64,000 bases of DNA from Actinomortierella ambigua (GCA_016098155.1 JAAAJB010000089.1:1-64000); one strand, 5' to 3'. Numbered from the stretch's first letter, positions 1 through 12,326 are shown. Notes: generated by a model from the sequence alone, not told the origin. Program-made: numbers and translations.

Positions 1-1068
1 CTGGTAAGGTAGAGAGATAGGGTATCGCCATAGTCAAAAAAAAAACTATTCAGAACAACAACGGACCCTCGGGATTCTACACCCGGTACTTGTCCCACTC
101 TGTAGTATTGAAGACGTTCGACTTTGTGAAGTACAGTACAGGAAAGACGAGAGTGACTTGTTTGAAAGAGGCGCAGCATTCTGCACTCCCCCCTTTTGTC
201 TGTTTCGCTCCCTACTCAGACACCATGTCTGGCGGTTTCTTTTTTTTTTTTTTTTTTTGCTCTGCACTGCCTCCGCGTAATTCCTTCTGCGGATAGAGAG
301 AAGACGAGACTTCTCCCCTCCTCCCCCTCTCCCTTCCCGCTATCTCTCCTTGCTTTCTTCAAGCTGCATCGTTTTCGAGTCATCATGAATACGACTTTTA
401 CGACTCATAGCTTTGCAGGGACGCAGTATCGATGCAAGCTGAGGAGAGTTGAGAGGACAAACACCGAACTTCTTTCTCTGTTTTCTCTTTCTTTCTTTCT
501 TGAACGATCCGAAAAAAAAACTTCCTTCTTGTTCTATACTCTAGGGGACAACAAAATAAATAAACGATTTGCTTTGCGGCGCATTGCAGCCTGTAATACG
601 TGTTCTCAAGAGATTAGCACATTGCCACAAACACGACACGATCGGGAAAGTTGCCTTTTGTTGATACATTTCTCCTGGCCGTCTTTATTTTTTATTTTTT
701 TGGTGATTATATATACATAACGGAGCAAAGCCAAAACAGAGAAAAATTCAAGGGGAGGCGAGGACGGGGGGGGGGTAGGGGAGAGATTGAGCGAATGGAG
801 GAAAGGGATGAAGAAGAAAAGGTCGATCGAAGACGAGGATGATAGAGAAGCCACACATTCAAACTCTTCGATCAAAAAAAAGGGCATGAAAAATAACAGA
901 GAGTAAAAGTACAACACGAAGGAGGACAGAAGGGGAAATGACGCTGTTCAAAGGGGGAGGGGAATGATGGTTGTAAAAGTACACAAAGGATGGGTCGAAA
1001 GGGGGGGGGGGGGCGCGGGACAAGAAAGAGAGAGAAAAGTCGACACACGACTAGAGTGACCTACACGT
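1..1068. other. Left-edge region without a supported gene
   Basis: I see no gene here. Open frames are short and low in complexity, built on T-runs (about 240-258), A-runs and a G-run near 1001-1013. The right part is probably the 3' untranslated region of the minus-strand EPL1 gene. No reading frame at position 1 looks like the end of a neighbouring gene. Confidence 0.6.
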
Positions 1069-3224
1069 TCACTGGGAAGAGTGAGAGTGCTGCGCCATCG
1101 AGATGAAATGGTGTCGCGTCGACGTGGACAACGATCGTAGGTCGGTCTCGGACAAGAGGGTGCAGCGGTATCGGATCATGCCATCACGTAAGTCATCAAC
1201 AATCTCATCCTGATCAAAGCCATCGTTATCAAAGCGGAACTTGTCAAAGACATAGTCCTGCTGTCCATGAGGAGATCCAAGGGGATGACCAAAGCCTCCA
1301 GCTCCTGCTCCAGCTCCTGCTCCTACTCCTCCGCCTCCTCCCAGATAGCCATTGTATCCATGCGCTGGACCTCCTCCACCGCCTACGCCGCCACCCAAGA
1401 CACTGCCAAAAGGATCGCGTGCAAAGGCCTCCTTGGGGTACGGCGAAGGCCGGTAAAAGTGGCGATCAATGTGCAGACGACCACCACGGCCCATGCGTTT
1501 GCGGAAAGAAGCGAACCGGCCATTGCGTGGCTGCGACAGCGACTTGTAGCACTGCTGTGAGAACGGCACCAGGAAGGGTTGATAGGGGTTGTCTGTGAGA
1601 TCTTCCCAGCCAACATCGTCCTCTCTCCGCTTGGCAAGCTCGGCGTCGATGCTCGACAGCCCCGAACGATCCTTGTCCTGCGACAGTGGATCGCGGTCCT
1701 TGAAGTTGAGTGGGATGCGGATGGTAGCACTTGTCTCTGCTTTTCTGTTCTTCTTCTATAAATGGGAGAGGGGGGGGAAGAGATATCGGGTTATGTTTTA
1801 GTACATTATTGTTTCGTTCATCGGTAGAGCTGTGCCGTTATGCCGTAAACAACAACTTAAAAGAAAACAAAGGCGAGCAGAGGGGGCAACGACATTTACC
1901 TTGTGCGACGAGTCGTCGTCTTCCTCCTTGATACCGAGGTTCCGGCGGTACTCGCGGACCTTGCATCGTTGGTCAAAGATCATATGCTCGAGGACGAGGG
2001 ACTCCTTGCGGACCTTTTCACGTCGTGAAACCATCTCGAGCAGCGAGCGTGCACTCTCCATCTCCATGCGCAGTCTGCGCAGCTTCTCGATCGACTGCTG
2101 GTCCGTGCGACGCGTCTTGCGAACCGGTTTAGACTCGCGACGACGGAAGCAAAGGTATGGATCGGCCTCGTTGCGCACCACCTCCTCGTACTTGAGCTGG
2201 GGCATGATCATCTTGCCACCTCGTCGATTCCTCCGCTCGCTCCACCATGGATAGACGTGTTGTGCAAAGTGTTTGATCGCTCCCAGCTGTGGTGTCATGA
2301 ATGCATTCTTGATCTCGTCGAATGGTGGGATCTGGCCCTTGTCCTAATAAGAGTCAAAGGGGGAAAAAAAATGCCACAAGGATGAGTGCCGGTAAATAAA
2401 AAAAAAAAAAAAGACAGAGGCCAATTTCGAGTATGTTGTGCAAGATCCTTCGGGATGACTTACCAGATGTAAGAAAGGAACGCGCTCGTTGGTTGTCTTT
2501 TCAAACTGCCACATGACCTGTTCAAAGTGATCCTCGCTCAACTTTGCGTCTTCCTTGGGACCGCGGGAAGCGTTGAAAGTGGCCAGCCACTTTTCATCTT
2601 CCTCGTCCATTGTATAGGGACATCCGACACAGTCCTCGACCGTAGACGAGAAACGAATCAGCGTCGATGGTGCGGTGAACAACCGTGTGTAAAGGTCATT
2701 GTAGTTTTCAATCTTGCGCGATGCATCGGGTGTAGGGATATAGAGAGCTTTCGCTTCGCCTGTTGTGGTGGAGAGTTGAGATGCAGAGATGGCAGCTTGC
2801 AAATGGTGTTCCTAAAGAGGGACAAATGATAAGAGAGGGGGGGAAAGAGAGAAGACGCGTTAGGTTTCAAAATGTGCGTGTTGGCGAACCTGCACTATAT
2901 AGAGAGGAATTTGGAGAGGGGAGGAACTGCGCTGTATTACGTGAAAACACAGCAGGGCTGGCTCTCAAAACAAACTCCCTGGAAATGGGTGGGTGCGCAA
3001 GGGAGGGGGGATGGGGGAGGAGAGGGGGTGGGAGCGGAGAAATAAACCAAAAAAAAAGAGAAACGTACCGATTCTTCTTCCTTGTCGACACCTGTTTCGG
3101 CCTGGGGAATGCTACGCTGCAAACTCAACGACTCGTCGAGGTCTGGGATGTCCTGGGCCCGGTAGACAGGCAGGGATTGCTTGTTATTAATCTTGCGGTT
3201 GCGGAACCGTACTGCTGCCTTCAT
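1069..3224 (-). CDS. EPL1: Enhancer of polycomb-like protein, NuA4 subunit
   Basis: Epl1 scaffolds the NuA4/piccolo-NuA4 histone H4/H2A acetyltransferase in the nucleus and links Esa1 to the nucleosome. Four exons on the minus strand are predicted: 3224-3069, 2811-2464, 2343-1900 and 1755-1069, giving 544 residues. All junctions are GT-AG and in frame. Exon 1 starts with a basic peptide (MKAAVRFRNRKIN). Exon 2 carries the EPcA signature YTMDEEDEKWL. Exon 3 carries the conserved block LKYEEV..ADPYLCFRRRE followed by VRKTRRTDQQS, diagnostic of the family, and a basic coiled-coil-like stretch. Exon 4 is less conserved and contains a Gly/Ala-rich low-complexity segment. The start is the first ATG that gives the family N-terminus. 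The next gene upstream is on the same strand, about 1.1 kb away. Identity is secure; exon edges are hand-placed. Confidence 0.93.
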
Positions 3225-4363
3225 CTTGGTATGTGAGGATATGATATGACAGGTAGGATGAGGCGTGGGCGCGTGGTGGAAGGGAGGTGGAGGGGGGGTG
3301 GCCTCACCGCTCTCTTATGCTCGTTTCTGCAACGACTGAGATATGATGGGGGGGGGGAGGAAGACAGTGGGTTCAAACCCTTGACTTTTCCCTCAACAGA
3401 CACCGCAAGACCTGCGTGTCGAGGTTGCTGAAGGAGACACGTCCGAGGAGGGGGAACTTGCTCAGTGTCTCTCTCTCTACGCTAATGTCTGCCTGCGACC
3501 GAGGAGAGAGTAATAACAACACCCGTAGTCGCCTGCCTTAACGAGAGGAAAGAAGGCGGCGGCGGAAAGAAGCGGGAGAAAGGGAGGAGGCAGTGACGTC
3601 AGTGCGAGTCAAGACCTGGGTCAGGCGGGAAAAAAAAAAATTCTGGGCTTTGGGGCACTAAAACGGGGAGGGGGGGAGGAAGGAAAAAGAGACAAAAAAA
3701 AAAAAAGGCTGGATGGCGGGAAAAGAGAGGCTGTTTGACGAGGGATGGGATTAGATGATGAAGGGATGAAAGGTAGATGAGATTAAGAGATTCAAGTGAG
3801 ATGAAGATGATTGGATTAATGATGATGGCGGGATGATGGGATGATGAGGCCAGATGTGCTGGATAAAGTCTCGCTTGCTTGGGGGGGAGAAGGCCTTTCG
3901 CAGGGAGAAATTTTTTTTTTCTTTGGGCGGGTGTTCTGTCAACCTCCTCTTTTTTCGTCTTTGCCCCTCTCAGGTTTTGTTCTGATTGTTTTGCGCTGTT
4001 GCTGATTGAGCCAAAGCCAGCCAGGTCAGGCTCACTCACATTAGGCAACTGCAGCCCATGCGACTACTAAATCTTCCTTTGCCCCAAAAAGGCGAGGGAG
4101 AGAGAAGAGAAAGCACGAGAAACGCCACCAACCAGATCTCTTCCCTCTCTTCCCTCTTTCCTTCTTCTCCCTTCTCTTTCCTTCTTCTCCCTTCTCTTTC
4201 CTTCTCTTCCCTTCTCCCGCCCGGTTCTCCCTCTTCACATATCCTACCCCCAAGCTAGGAGGAGGACGTTTCTACCAAGACTCAAAACACCACACCAGCC
4301 GTTTAAAGTGATGTCTATGTTACATGTTGAAGGATATACTAGAGATAAAATAAATAAACTTCT
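3225..4363. other. Intergenic region between EPL1 and the O-fucosyltransferase-like gene
   Basis: No gene is supported. The region should hold the EPL1 promoter and 5' leader and the 3' end of the next minus-strand gene. It is rich in G- and A-tracts. A polypyrimidine stretch at about 4139-4217 contains imperfect copies of a CTTTCCTTCTTCTCCCTTCT unit. Confidence 0.55.
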
Positions 4364-5949
4364 TCACGCGCTTGGAGGGACCCAGTTTGGGGGTGCCTTG
4401 CGCGGAAAGAGCGCGTCGCGGTTGAACCAGCTCTTCTGCCGTTGAGCTGCCGTGCGACTCATCGTGCTCGCAGAGGTACCGACGAGCACGCGCGCAGTGG
4501 CCAGGATGGCACTATCAATCATGGCCGGTCCAAATGTGCCCACTTCAAACTCGGTCTGCGTAATACTGTGGTCGATCCGGTACCAACCAAACTTCTCAAT
4601 CGCCTCCAGGTCCTTGGTGTCTCTGGTGTCTGTCGTCAAGATTACAGGCAAGGCCGCATCGCCTGCGAGCGCCCGCGCCTTCTCAACCTCGGCCGCATAC
4701 CAGTCCATGGGAGGCGTGCAGTCGTAGATGCTCTGGTTCCCGCCTGAAGGATTGGTACACTTGCGCACTACGTCGTTTCGCCTCAAATGGACCGCAATGT
4801 ACTCGTCCACGTGGTGACCGACACGCTCACTCACGATGCTCGTCACATAGTCCAGGGTTGCTTGTGAAAAGCGAAAGTGCACGCCTGCCTGTGGCCATGC
4901 ACGCCTGCCCTTTGGGTCCTTGATCTTAAATGTATGACTGAAGAACAGGAGCTGGTCAGCGTTGTCAGCATATCTGTCCACCAGATCGTCCACGTCGACA
5001 ATGTCCTCCATGTGCAGGTTGTCTTTGGCGCCAATCTTGAGGCGGTCATAGACGATCGTCTGTGGTTTCCTCGGTGGTGCCAACTTGTACACTGGTTTGA
5101 AGAGGAACTGAGCGAGGAACGACGTCTCCGTCGTGTGCACGCTCTCCCAATCACCGTATCCATAGACAACATGGCAGGTCAGGTTCTGCGCTATGGCCTG
5201 CCACTTTGGAAGAGGCTCATTCTTGAGACGCGACTGCTCGTGGCCAAGAAGCTTCTGCTTCAGTGTCATCTTGCGAACCTCATGCCACTCCACAGAATCA
5301 ATTCCCGTCTCCTGCTTGAGTCGTCGAAGATCAAAGTATTCGGACCATGGTTGGTTCGACTTGGTCCTCTCATGTTCGTTGGCGAGGATAGGAGGGATGA
5401 TGAGCGTCCTGTTCAACCGGCGTGCAATGTACGCCGCATTCTGGAGAGCGATGAACTAGCAGTAGTAATAGTAAAGACAAAAGAGACCGCGGTGTTTCAA
5501 ATAAATATGCTTGTCTTGTGAATGGTCCAATTGCATTTGTTTCAAGTTTAACCTTTCGTCGCGCGAACAGTCAAGACAAAAGGAGGACGCTGGACATCTC
5601 GCCTCTCTTAAGCCATTCGTACCTGGTTTGTCAATCCTGCGTACGGAAGATACGAAACGTACTTGACGCCGTCCTTGAGTACGGTAGAGGGCGCAGCCTC
5701 CTGTTCAGCGACAAGACCGATTTGGCCTTTAGTCCGTGTTGGAGTACGAGCTGGTCCTGCTGGTGGTATAACGGTGGGTTGAGTTACAGGATCATCGTGC
5801 AGAAAGGAGTGCTGTTCTTGTTGATCCCGTTCCCCAGCCTCCACAGTCGATAAGGAGAGGGTATATGACCGGTGGACGACCAAGGATAGCCATGCTGAGC
5901 TGATAATGACGAGGACAATGAGCACCTGCTTTGACCGATAGATAGACAT
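4364..5949 (-). CDS. GDP-fucose protein O-fucosyltransferase-like, type II membrane protein
   Basis: Predicted glycosyltransferase of the O-FucT (GT65/GT68-like) superfamily, probably in the ER or Golgi lumen. Two exons, 5949-5623 and 5455-4364, encode 472 residues. The N-terminus has one hydrophobic anchor at about residues 8-26 after a short basic head (MSIYRSK), as in type II membrane enzymes. The family N-motif (YAG.TNQ followed by IAL.NAAYIARRLNRTL) spans the splice junction, which supports the intron. Further on come AVHLRRNDVV and a TTDTRDT segment, matching the HLR and substrate-loop regions of the superfamily. Two Cys flank the HLRRND region. The exact donor and acceptor sugars cannot be told from sequence; such genes in fungi are poorly characterised. 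The family call is fairly firm, the substrate is not. Confidence 0.78.
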
Positions 5950-6464
5950 GGCGAAACTTGCTTCCTCGACCTTGAGAATTATTAAAAATGCGAGAAAAAA
6001 AAAAGACGTGCAGGTTCACTCGCCACCACAACTCAACGGCTAAATAGAACGGTTCAATACAAATGAAAAGAGGAAAGGGGGAAGGGGGGGAAAGTGATAT
6101 CCGGGTCTCAGGAAAGCGAAAGCGACTTTGGCATCCCAAACAAGAAGCAAAAGCAAGAAACAAGAAGAGTCAAGAGAGAAGGGAAATAGAAAGAGAGCTG
6201 GAAAGAAAAAAAAGACAAGATGGGATGTTGAATGCTAATGGAGAAAGAAGATGAAGAATGAGCAGGTGGGCGATGGTGAGGTCTATTTTGAGGAGCACCA
6301 ACCCCCTTTAGGTTCAACAACATCACACCCTTTTGCCTTTCAGGCACATTCAGGCTGTGCGAGACTGGGCGCAGAGGCACACGTTATTGTGCCGGAGTTT
6401 ATTCATGGCAAACTTTAATTGCCAAGGCAAGAGAGATACAAGCAGAGTGAAGCATTCTTTGGCT
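5950..6464. other. Intergenic, no gene seen
   Basis: About 500 bases of A/G-rich sequence between two minus-strand genes. It should contain the promoter of the O-fucosyltransferase-like gene and the 3' region of the promethin-like gene. No conserved open frame is seen. Confidence 0.5.
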
Positions 6465-7275
6465 TCACTCGCTGCGCGACTTCCCTCGAGCCCTCTGCCG
6501 TCTCGAGCTGTCTTGTTGACCTTGACCAGAGAACAGCTGGATGACAACCATGACTGCACGGAGAGCCGTCATTGCGACAAAAATGGTCGCACCGATCCCA
6601 GAGGCTATAAAAGTTGTCACAGCAAGCGTGGGAAGCAAAATGGCCGAAGCAACGACTCCAGAGCCTCCCTATGGTAATGAGATATGGTGGAACCATACAT
6701 AACCCGAGTAGAGAGAAGAAGTAATAAAGGAGGCGGGGTGAGCAACAGTTAGTGATGATCGCACAGCCAAAGCAAGCTTGTGGAGTGAGAATCGTTTAGC
6801 AGGATAGCGCCATCGACCAAAGAGCCTGGAGACTATCGAGTAATGGTGAGCAGAGAGGAAACCCAAAGAAGCACCCAGGCAAGCCCACGCAGTGCGCCGC
6901 AAATCAAGCACATCCATGCTTAAAAACGTGAGTAGGAGAGGTTGGTCAACTTTGACCGCGTGCTCAACGACATACCTCGATAACGCCAAATGTCATTGCG
7001 CCGACGATCAGGCATATCATGGTCACCGCGGTCATGAAACCCAGGAAGCATATCAAAGGCACGGAAGAGGACACAACAAACGCCCACAGGCTGAGCCGGA
7101 GATACAGAGGTGACTCGTTGTATTTGGCAACTGCCCAGTCCCATGCGGGACGGACGTTGAAGTACACAATTGTCGACTGTATCAATCTACCCATCTTGTC
7201 AGAGCTAGACTCTGGCTCAATGTCGGTGGTCTGCTGAATTGGTACGTCCCATTGGGAAGGAGCATTCGTGGCCAT
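6465..7275 (-). CDS. Promethin/LDAF1-like lipid-droplet membrane protein
   Basis: Two exons, 7275-6976 and 6668-6465, encode a small membrane protein of 167 residues. The intron of 307 nt has a clean GTATGT donor and CATAG acceptor. Joining them restores a continuous hydrophobic core: YLRLSLWAFV, then SSSVPLICFLGFMTAV, then GAMTFGVIE continuing into GGSGVV and AILLPTLAVTTFIASGIG. Two hydrophobic hairpins after an amphipathic N-terminus, with a basic tail (RRQRARGKSRSE), match the promethin (TMEM159/LDAF1, yeast Ldo) fold, which acts with seipin at lipid-droplet forming sites in the ER. The assignment rests on topology and the SLW..V..S..PL.CFLGF block; no search was run. It lies 323 bp downstream of the HbrB-like gene on the same strand. 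Confidence 0.62.
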
Positions 7276-7598
7276 TCTTGGAAAGAATGAAAACATGCAA
7301 GCGGTGGATGAGGAAAGGGCGGGAGGGCTCTTGGAGTTTGTTGTGAGGAGAACTGGAGCACTCTGGACACTGGATATGGAATCTTGAGTAGAGGCCTGGT
7401 TACTAAGCTCCTCGAGATCAATGCTGAACAGGTGGGATGAAGCTGTGCGCTGGCTTTCGTTGATAGCAAAGAAGAACGGAAAGGTAGTGAATATCAAATA
7501 GTGAGGTGAGCAGAAAAGAAAAAAAGTGTAAGGAACCCGACAAGGGTCATTGTCCTCCACTTTCATTGATTCATTAGATACGCTTTTTATGATTGTGT
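7276..7598. other. Short intergenic region upstream of the promethin-like gene
   Basis: This 323-bp stretch separates the stop of the HbrB-like gene from the start of the promethin-like gene. An open frame extends upstream of the chosen ATG at 7275, but its translation is Ser/Thr-rich and looks like leader sequence. The start is therefore kept at the ATG preceding MATNAPSQWD. Confidence 0.5.
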
Positions 7599-9568
7599 TT
7601 ATTTAGCTGCCGTTGTATGGGCTTGACTACTGCTTAACGCAATCCCTGCAAATCCCCCGCGATGGCCACGCTTGGTAAACTGTCTCCAGTTCGTTCGTAG
7701 CCGATTAGAGACTTGCTCCATCAGTTCTTGGTTGCGGTCGCCAGATTGGATAGCCGTCAAAACAGATGTCATCTGTATCATCCTCGCTGCTGTATCAGTC
7801 ACCGGAATCGAGGCATCGATATCCACAAAGAGCTTCGTAAACACCTCTGTCGCAAAAGCAGATCGATCATATACTATCTGTCAGCTACTTGTCTCAGTCG
7901 CAACAACCTACACCTCTGCCCATTTTTATATCCACAAAACAAGGGGAACACCATAAAGACAAATTGCCTACCTTTTAATCTGTCCACCATCGGGATGATA
8001 ATCAAGTCACGGAAACTTCTCAGCGCCATGATACGGACATTTTTGAGCTCCGAATCATCCAGCTCGGCATTGGCTGCTAACGTCGACGCGCCAACTCCTC
8101 CGGCCCGTGTTAGAGCGCCCTCCAGTCCTTGAAGCCCTTGTGGCTGGCCAGAGGATAATGTTTGGATTGACAGACTGCTGCTAGCAGCCTGGTTGGCGCT
8201 GCTGGTACTGTTGTTGCTTGTGGGCGGGGGGGATTGTTGCATCTTTTTGCCGCCATGTCGGTGATACGGTTTGGGGTCGATCCGAAGTGGCAGGAAGACT
8301 CCCTCAAAGTATGGCAAAACAGTACCAAAGAAGAATGACCACACCTCCACAAGGCGCGACACGAGCTTTTCGTCCGGAACATAGGAGAGCTTGGCATTGA
8401 GAGTCAACATGCCATTCCTCAACAGTTCCTGAATATCGTTGTACAACGTGAAGTGTGATCTATCCTTTATACATTCCCTGAAAAAAAAAAAAAAAAAAAA
8501 AAAGTATTAGCGGGTGATGTTTTGTTCGTCACTAACCTAAATCCTACAACGACGCAGTGGATGAGAAGAAGTGTCACGTCACACGTACCATACATGCTCG
8601 TTCAAGTCTTCAATGGTGCCTGCCAAGCCCTGTCCATTAAATAGAGTCAACACCTTGATACAAAGATTCTGCCAGACGTCAACGGTTGCGTAAGACTGTG
8701 CCATCTCTCTCGACATGACCTTTGCATCCAGGCTGTTGTGATTGTGCTTCGACAGTGTTGGGGAAGCCATGTAATGGTGACTCGAACTCGAAAGGTAGCC
8801 CTTCTGGTCAGGCGACATTGGGCTTGAAATGTTGCTAGCGGAGCCAGAATGCGGTTTGTCCAAGGAGCCTTGTTTCTTGGTCCCGATAGTGGCGAGTGGT
8901 CCACGCTTCTTGGAAGGCTTTTGTGGCGGCTGGTATGGCTGCTGATGATGTTTTCGCGGAGACTGGAACTGCGAAATGGTTGCAATCTGCCTTGGAGAGA
9001 GACTTGATTGCTTCTTTGGTGTGAGTGTCCCCGGATGGACTCGCAATCCTGGTGAGTCTGCCAGCAAGGTCGACGACTGCGATATTGTCTGGTTTTCACG
9101 CGTCTCCGTGGCATGCGTGGCGTCCTGCCTCTGTTGAAAAGCATTCGAGCCAGGCGACTCGAGCCCCACCGATCCGTATCGAGGCAGGACAGCCGACGAA
9201 TGGTCCTGATAGAGCGGAGGTGGGTGAATGTGGTCGGGGCGAGTCTGCAGCGCACTATTCTCGCTCTTCGCTCTACTCATAAGAGTGGTTGTGGGAGTGC
9301 TCGTCTGGGTGCTCGAGGCACGCGAATGTCCAGCCGAGTGCATACTGTTTTCTTGTGGGTGACGGTGGAGCGGAGGTCCGCCACCAGCAAGAATGTCTTG
9401 GACAGCACCTGTGCCTAGCGCAAACGAGCTGGACGAGGCTGACGAAGACGCGAGAGTCGAGTTGTAGCTGTGTGGTGAGCCTGCGGGCAAGTCAGTCATA
9501 ACCAAGTCCCGCATGTCATGCACTGAGATGGACGAGCATTGACTCGAATACGAATTTGGTTTGTGCAT
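7599..9568 (-). CDS. HbrB/Bit61/PRR5-like TORC2 subunit
   Basis: Three exons, 9568-8589, 8477-7972 and 7873-7599, encode 586 residues. The first 280 or so are Ser/Gln/Pro-rich and look disordered. The HbrB-like domain begins with VWQNLCIKVLTLFNGQGL and IEDLNEHV, runs through RSHFTLYNDIQELLRNGM, LNAKLSYVPDEKL and LVEVWSFFFGTVLPYFEGVF, and ends with FVDIDASIPVTDTAARMIQM. This is the conserved order of the family that includes fungal HbrB, yeast Bit61 and animal PRR5/Protor, peripheral subunits of TOR complex 2 that signal to AGC kinases and hyphal growth. The third exon needs the inner of two nearby AG acceptors, because the outer one creates an immediate stop. An A-run precedes exon 2. Identity is strong. 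Confidence 0.88.
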
Positions 9569-10298
9569 CGTGTTGTTTGTGCGAACGATTGCAGTAAGAC
9601 GCGGGTGAACAATTGAGTCTTTGGTTGATGCAGAGGCTGAAGGAAAGGAGTGCTTTCACAGACTCTTACAGTTTATGCAGATTGGCTCCGTTGCTGAAGG
9701 TGAGCAGTCACGCTCACCCCCCTTGGACTTCACCCCTCCTGCCCTCCCTCAGGCTCTCTCTCTCCCCTTCACCCCCTTCAAGAACGCCAGGGACACAGGC
9801 TGCTTTTCGCTCTTGGTCGGTCATCGCCGTCCTCGCCTCGCCTCGCCCTGTCTCCTGCCACCTCCTGCTGTGCCGACATTCGGGCTTTGTTGGGCAAAGA
9901 GTGAAGAGAGAGGAGGGGGTGAGGGATGAGGGATGGGCAGAAAGAAACGAGTAAACCCTTCGACTTCAATAAAAACAGCAATCCCATCCCATCCTGAAAT
10001 ATGACCACAAACGTCTGTTGAAGCCGTGCGGCGTGTTCTCTTCCTTCTTCAGTTGCTCGTCTTCATCTTGTTTCTTCTCTTCTTTTCCTTTCTTCTTCTT
10101 CTTCTTCTTCCTCTCCTCTCCTTTCCTCCTCGTTCTTCATCAAACCCTTTCAGCACTTCACCAACTTTGCACGCCTGATCCCTATCCACAACCCTCCAGC
10201 ACTCAGCAGCGCCGCAATTCTTTCCATCTTCGTCAACGACGCCCTTTACCTAAACACTATCTACTCATCTTCAAACGTCGACATTTCACAGAACCACG
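9569..10298. promoter_or_regulatory. Divergent promoter region, HbrB-like / Rab11
   Basis: This 730-bp interval separates two genes transcribed away from each other. It has CT-rich tracts at about 9715-9780 and a strong polypyrimidine run (CTTCTTCTTCTT type) at about 10040-10140, just upstream of the Rab11 start. No gene is seen. Calling it promoter is inference from gene orientation. Confidence 0.5.
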
Positions 10299-11783
10299 AT
10301 GCAAGGACACTGCGACGAATATGACTACCTCTACAAGGTCGTTCTCATTGGTTCGTGGCAACTCTTCTCCCCCCCCCCGCACTTTATATCTCCAACCAAC
10401 CCACACTCAGATCCTGACAAGAGACTTGGCAGTCAATGCAGTCTCTTGGCCCCACCCCATAATAACAATCCATGTTGGTAGCCTTTCCAATGCAACACAC
10501 CGACAGCACAAGGGAACTAACACGCCACTGAGCTCTTCTTCTATGGCTCTTGCTTAGGCGACTCGGGTGTAGGCAAATCGAACCTTCTCTCGCGCTTCAC
10601 ACAAAACGAATTCAGTCTTGAGAGCAGGTACCGTGTTCTCCCTTTCTCAACACCCCCTTTCTGGCCTCGCGTCTAATTTATCTTGGGAACTGAAGATAGA
10701 ATAGTATCGGGATCATCGCCTCATTCCCCTGACGACAATGAATTCCTTAGCAGGAGTAGTCAACTGTCATGTGCCGTGGTCGAACCACCACCGCTTTGTC
10801 AGGAAGACACTGGAAGCAACACACAGTGGTTGCTTGTTTGTTTGCAGGGGACCAAATCCCTACGACAACTCCTATTACAACTATTCCTACTGCAACTACT
10901 CTGCTACTACTATCTACCACTGCCTCCCCCCCCCCTTCTCGTCTCTCTCTCTCTCTCTTTCTCTCTCTCCTCCAGCCTCTTCAAAGCTGCGAATCTTTTT
11001 TTGTGTTTCTGCAACGTGTCCTAACGACAATCATCCTCTGTGTCCCATGACCTGCCCTTCATCCTACCTTGCACGCTTCATCCCACTCCCTCTCCTCCTA
11101 CTCTCTCTCTTCCACACACGGTAGATCAACGATTGGCATCGAGTTTGCCACACGCACAGTCGATATCAGCGGCAAGACCGTCAAGGCCCAGATCTGGGAC
11201 ACTGCAGGCCAGGAGCGATACAGAGCCATCACAACGGCCTTTTATCGAGGTGCAGTAGGCGCCCTTCTGGTCTATGACATCTCGAGACATAACACGTTTG
11301 ACAATGTCTCGCGATGGCTAGCGGAGCTACGCGACAATAGCGACCCCAATGTCTTGATCATCCTTGTCGGCAATAAATCGGATCTACGACACCTCCGTGC
11401 CGTGAGTACTGAGGAAGCCATGGTAATACATCTTTTGTTTTTCTTTCCTTCTTTGCCACTGTTCTGACCAAACAACAACACCACCTACCCACTCATCATG
11501 ACTTATTCCTTCTAACACACAAGCAACACTCTTTTCCTTTGATCTCCGAACGAGATAGGCATTCGCGGAAAAAAATAACATCATGTTTATTGAGACATCG
11601 GCGCTCGATGCCAGCAATGTCGATGATGCCTTCATGCTCCTATTGACCGAAACCTACAAGACACTCTCGACTTTTACGCCGGCCGAGAACGCCAATCAAT
11701 CATCGATTCGGCCTTCGGGTGGTCGCTTACTCATCCCGCACTTTCACCACGCTGCGCCAAAGTCGGCCGGTTGCTGCACTTGA
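10299..11783 (+). CDS. RAB11: Rab11/Ypt31-type small GTPase
   Basis: Rab11 GTPases control traffic through recycling endosomes and the late Golgi. Four exons, 10299-10350, 10558-10627, 11125-11422 and 11559-11783, give 214 residues, the usual size. All nucleotide-binding motifs are present and some span junctions: GDSGVGKS (P-loop, split by intron 1), [10 protein letters not shown] (switch I, split by intron 2), [13 protein letters not shown] (switch II), NKSDL and [15 protein letters not shown] at the N-terminus and RHLRAV are typical of the Rab11 subgroup rather than Rab8 or Rab1. The C-terminus ends AGCCT, giving paired cysteines for geranylgeranylation. Intron 2 is long (497 nt) and pyrimidine-rich. 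Start is the first ATG of the conserved N-terminus. Confidence 0.95.
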
Positions 11784-12326
11784 GCACGCATGTTAGATCA
11801 TTGTCTATCAGCCTCACTTCATTGGGTGGTGTCATTTTCCTACTCAGTCATTTTTTCTCCATAGCATATGCACACGATACTCTCCGTTTTCCAACTTTGC
11901 GAATATAATAGCTAATAATACAGATAGATGGAGAGGATTTCCAAGACAAAACGGCTATGCGGGGGAGATTGGCAAAAAAAAACACAAAACAAGCTCAAGG
12001 AACATTCGGAGTATAAACAGGCAGAGAAAGAGGGAGAGGGGTCGTGGGACAAAATGGCAAAAGTGCGCAGATGGTGGGGGGAGGGTGCTTGGCCAGTCAG
12101 GGAGAAGTACCAGTACTGTACACAGCAGCACATACAAAAAAACCTTACACCCCAATTTCTCGGACAAACATCCCGCAAAGACTTTAAAAGAGCAAGAAAC
12201 ACCCCTCGTTTCTCTTGCAAACCACCCCACTTGCTCTTTTCCCCCCAACAGTTCTATTCGAGCCTTTTCGTGAGGACCCGCTACTACTAGACATAATCCT
12301 ACATACCGAGCAAACACAAGCACACA
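11784..12326. other. Intergenic, no gene seen
   Basis: About 540 bases between the Rab11 stop and the FMN-protein start, both on the plus strand. It should hold the Rab11 3' untranslated region and the next promoter. Open frames here have no recognisable composition or motif. Confidence 0.5.

Noticed and set aside
606..917. A 103-codon minus-strand frame near the left edge
   Set aside because: Ser/Phe/Leu low complexity from pyrimidine tracts; no family resemblance and no clear start context.
7874..7880. Outer AG acceptor for HbrB exon 3
   Set aside because: Using the AG at 7878-7879 brings an in-frame stop two codons later; the AG at 7874-7875 continues the conserved domain.
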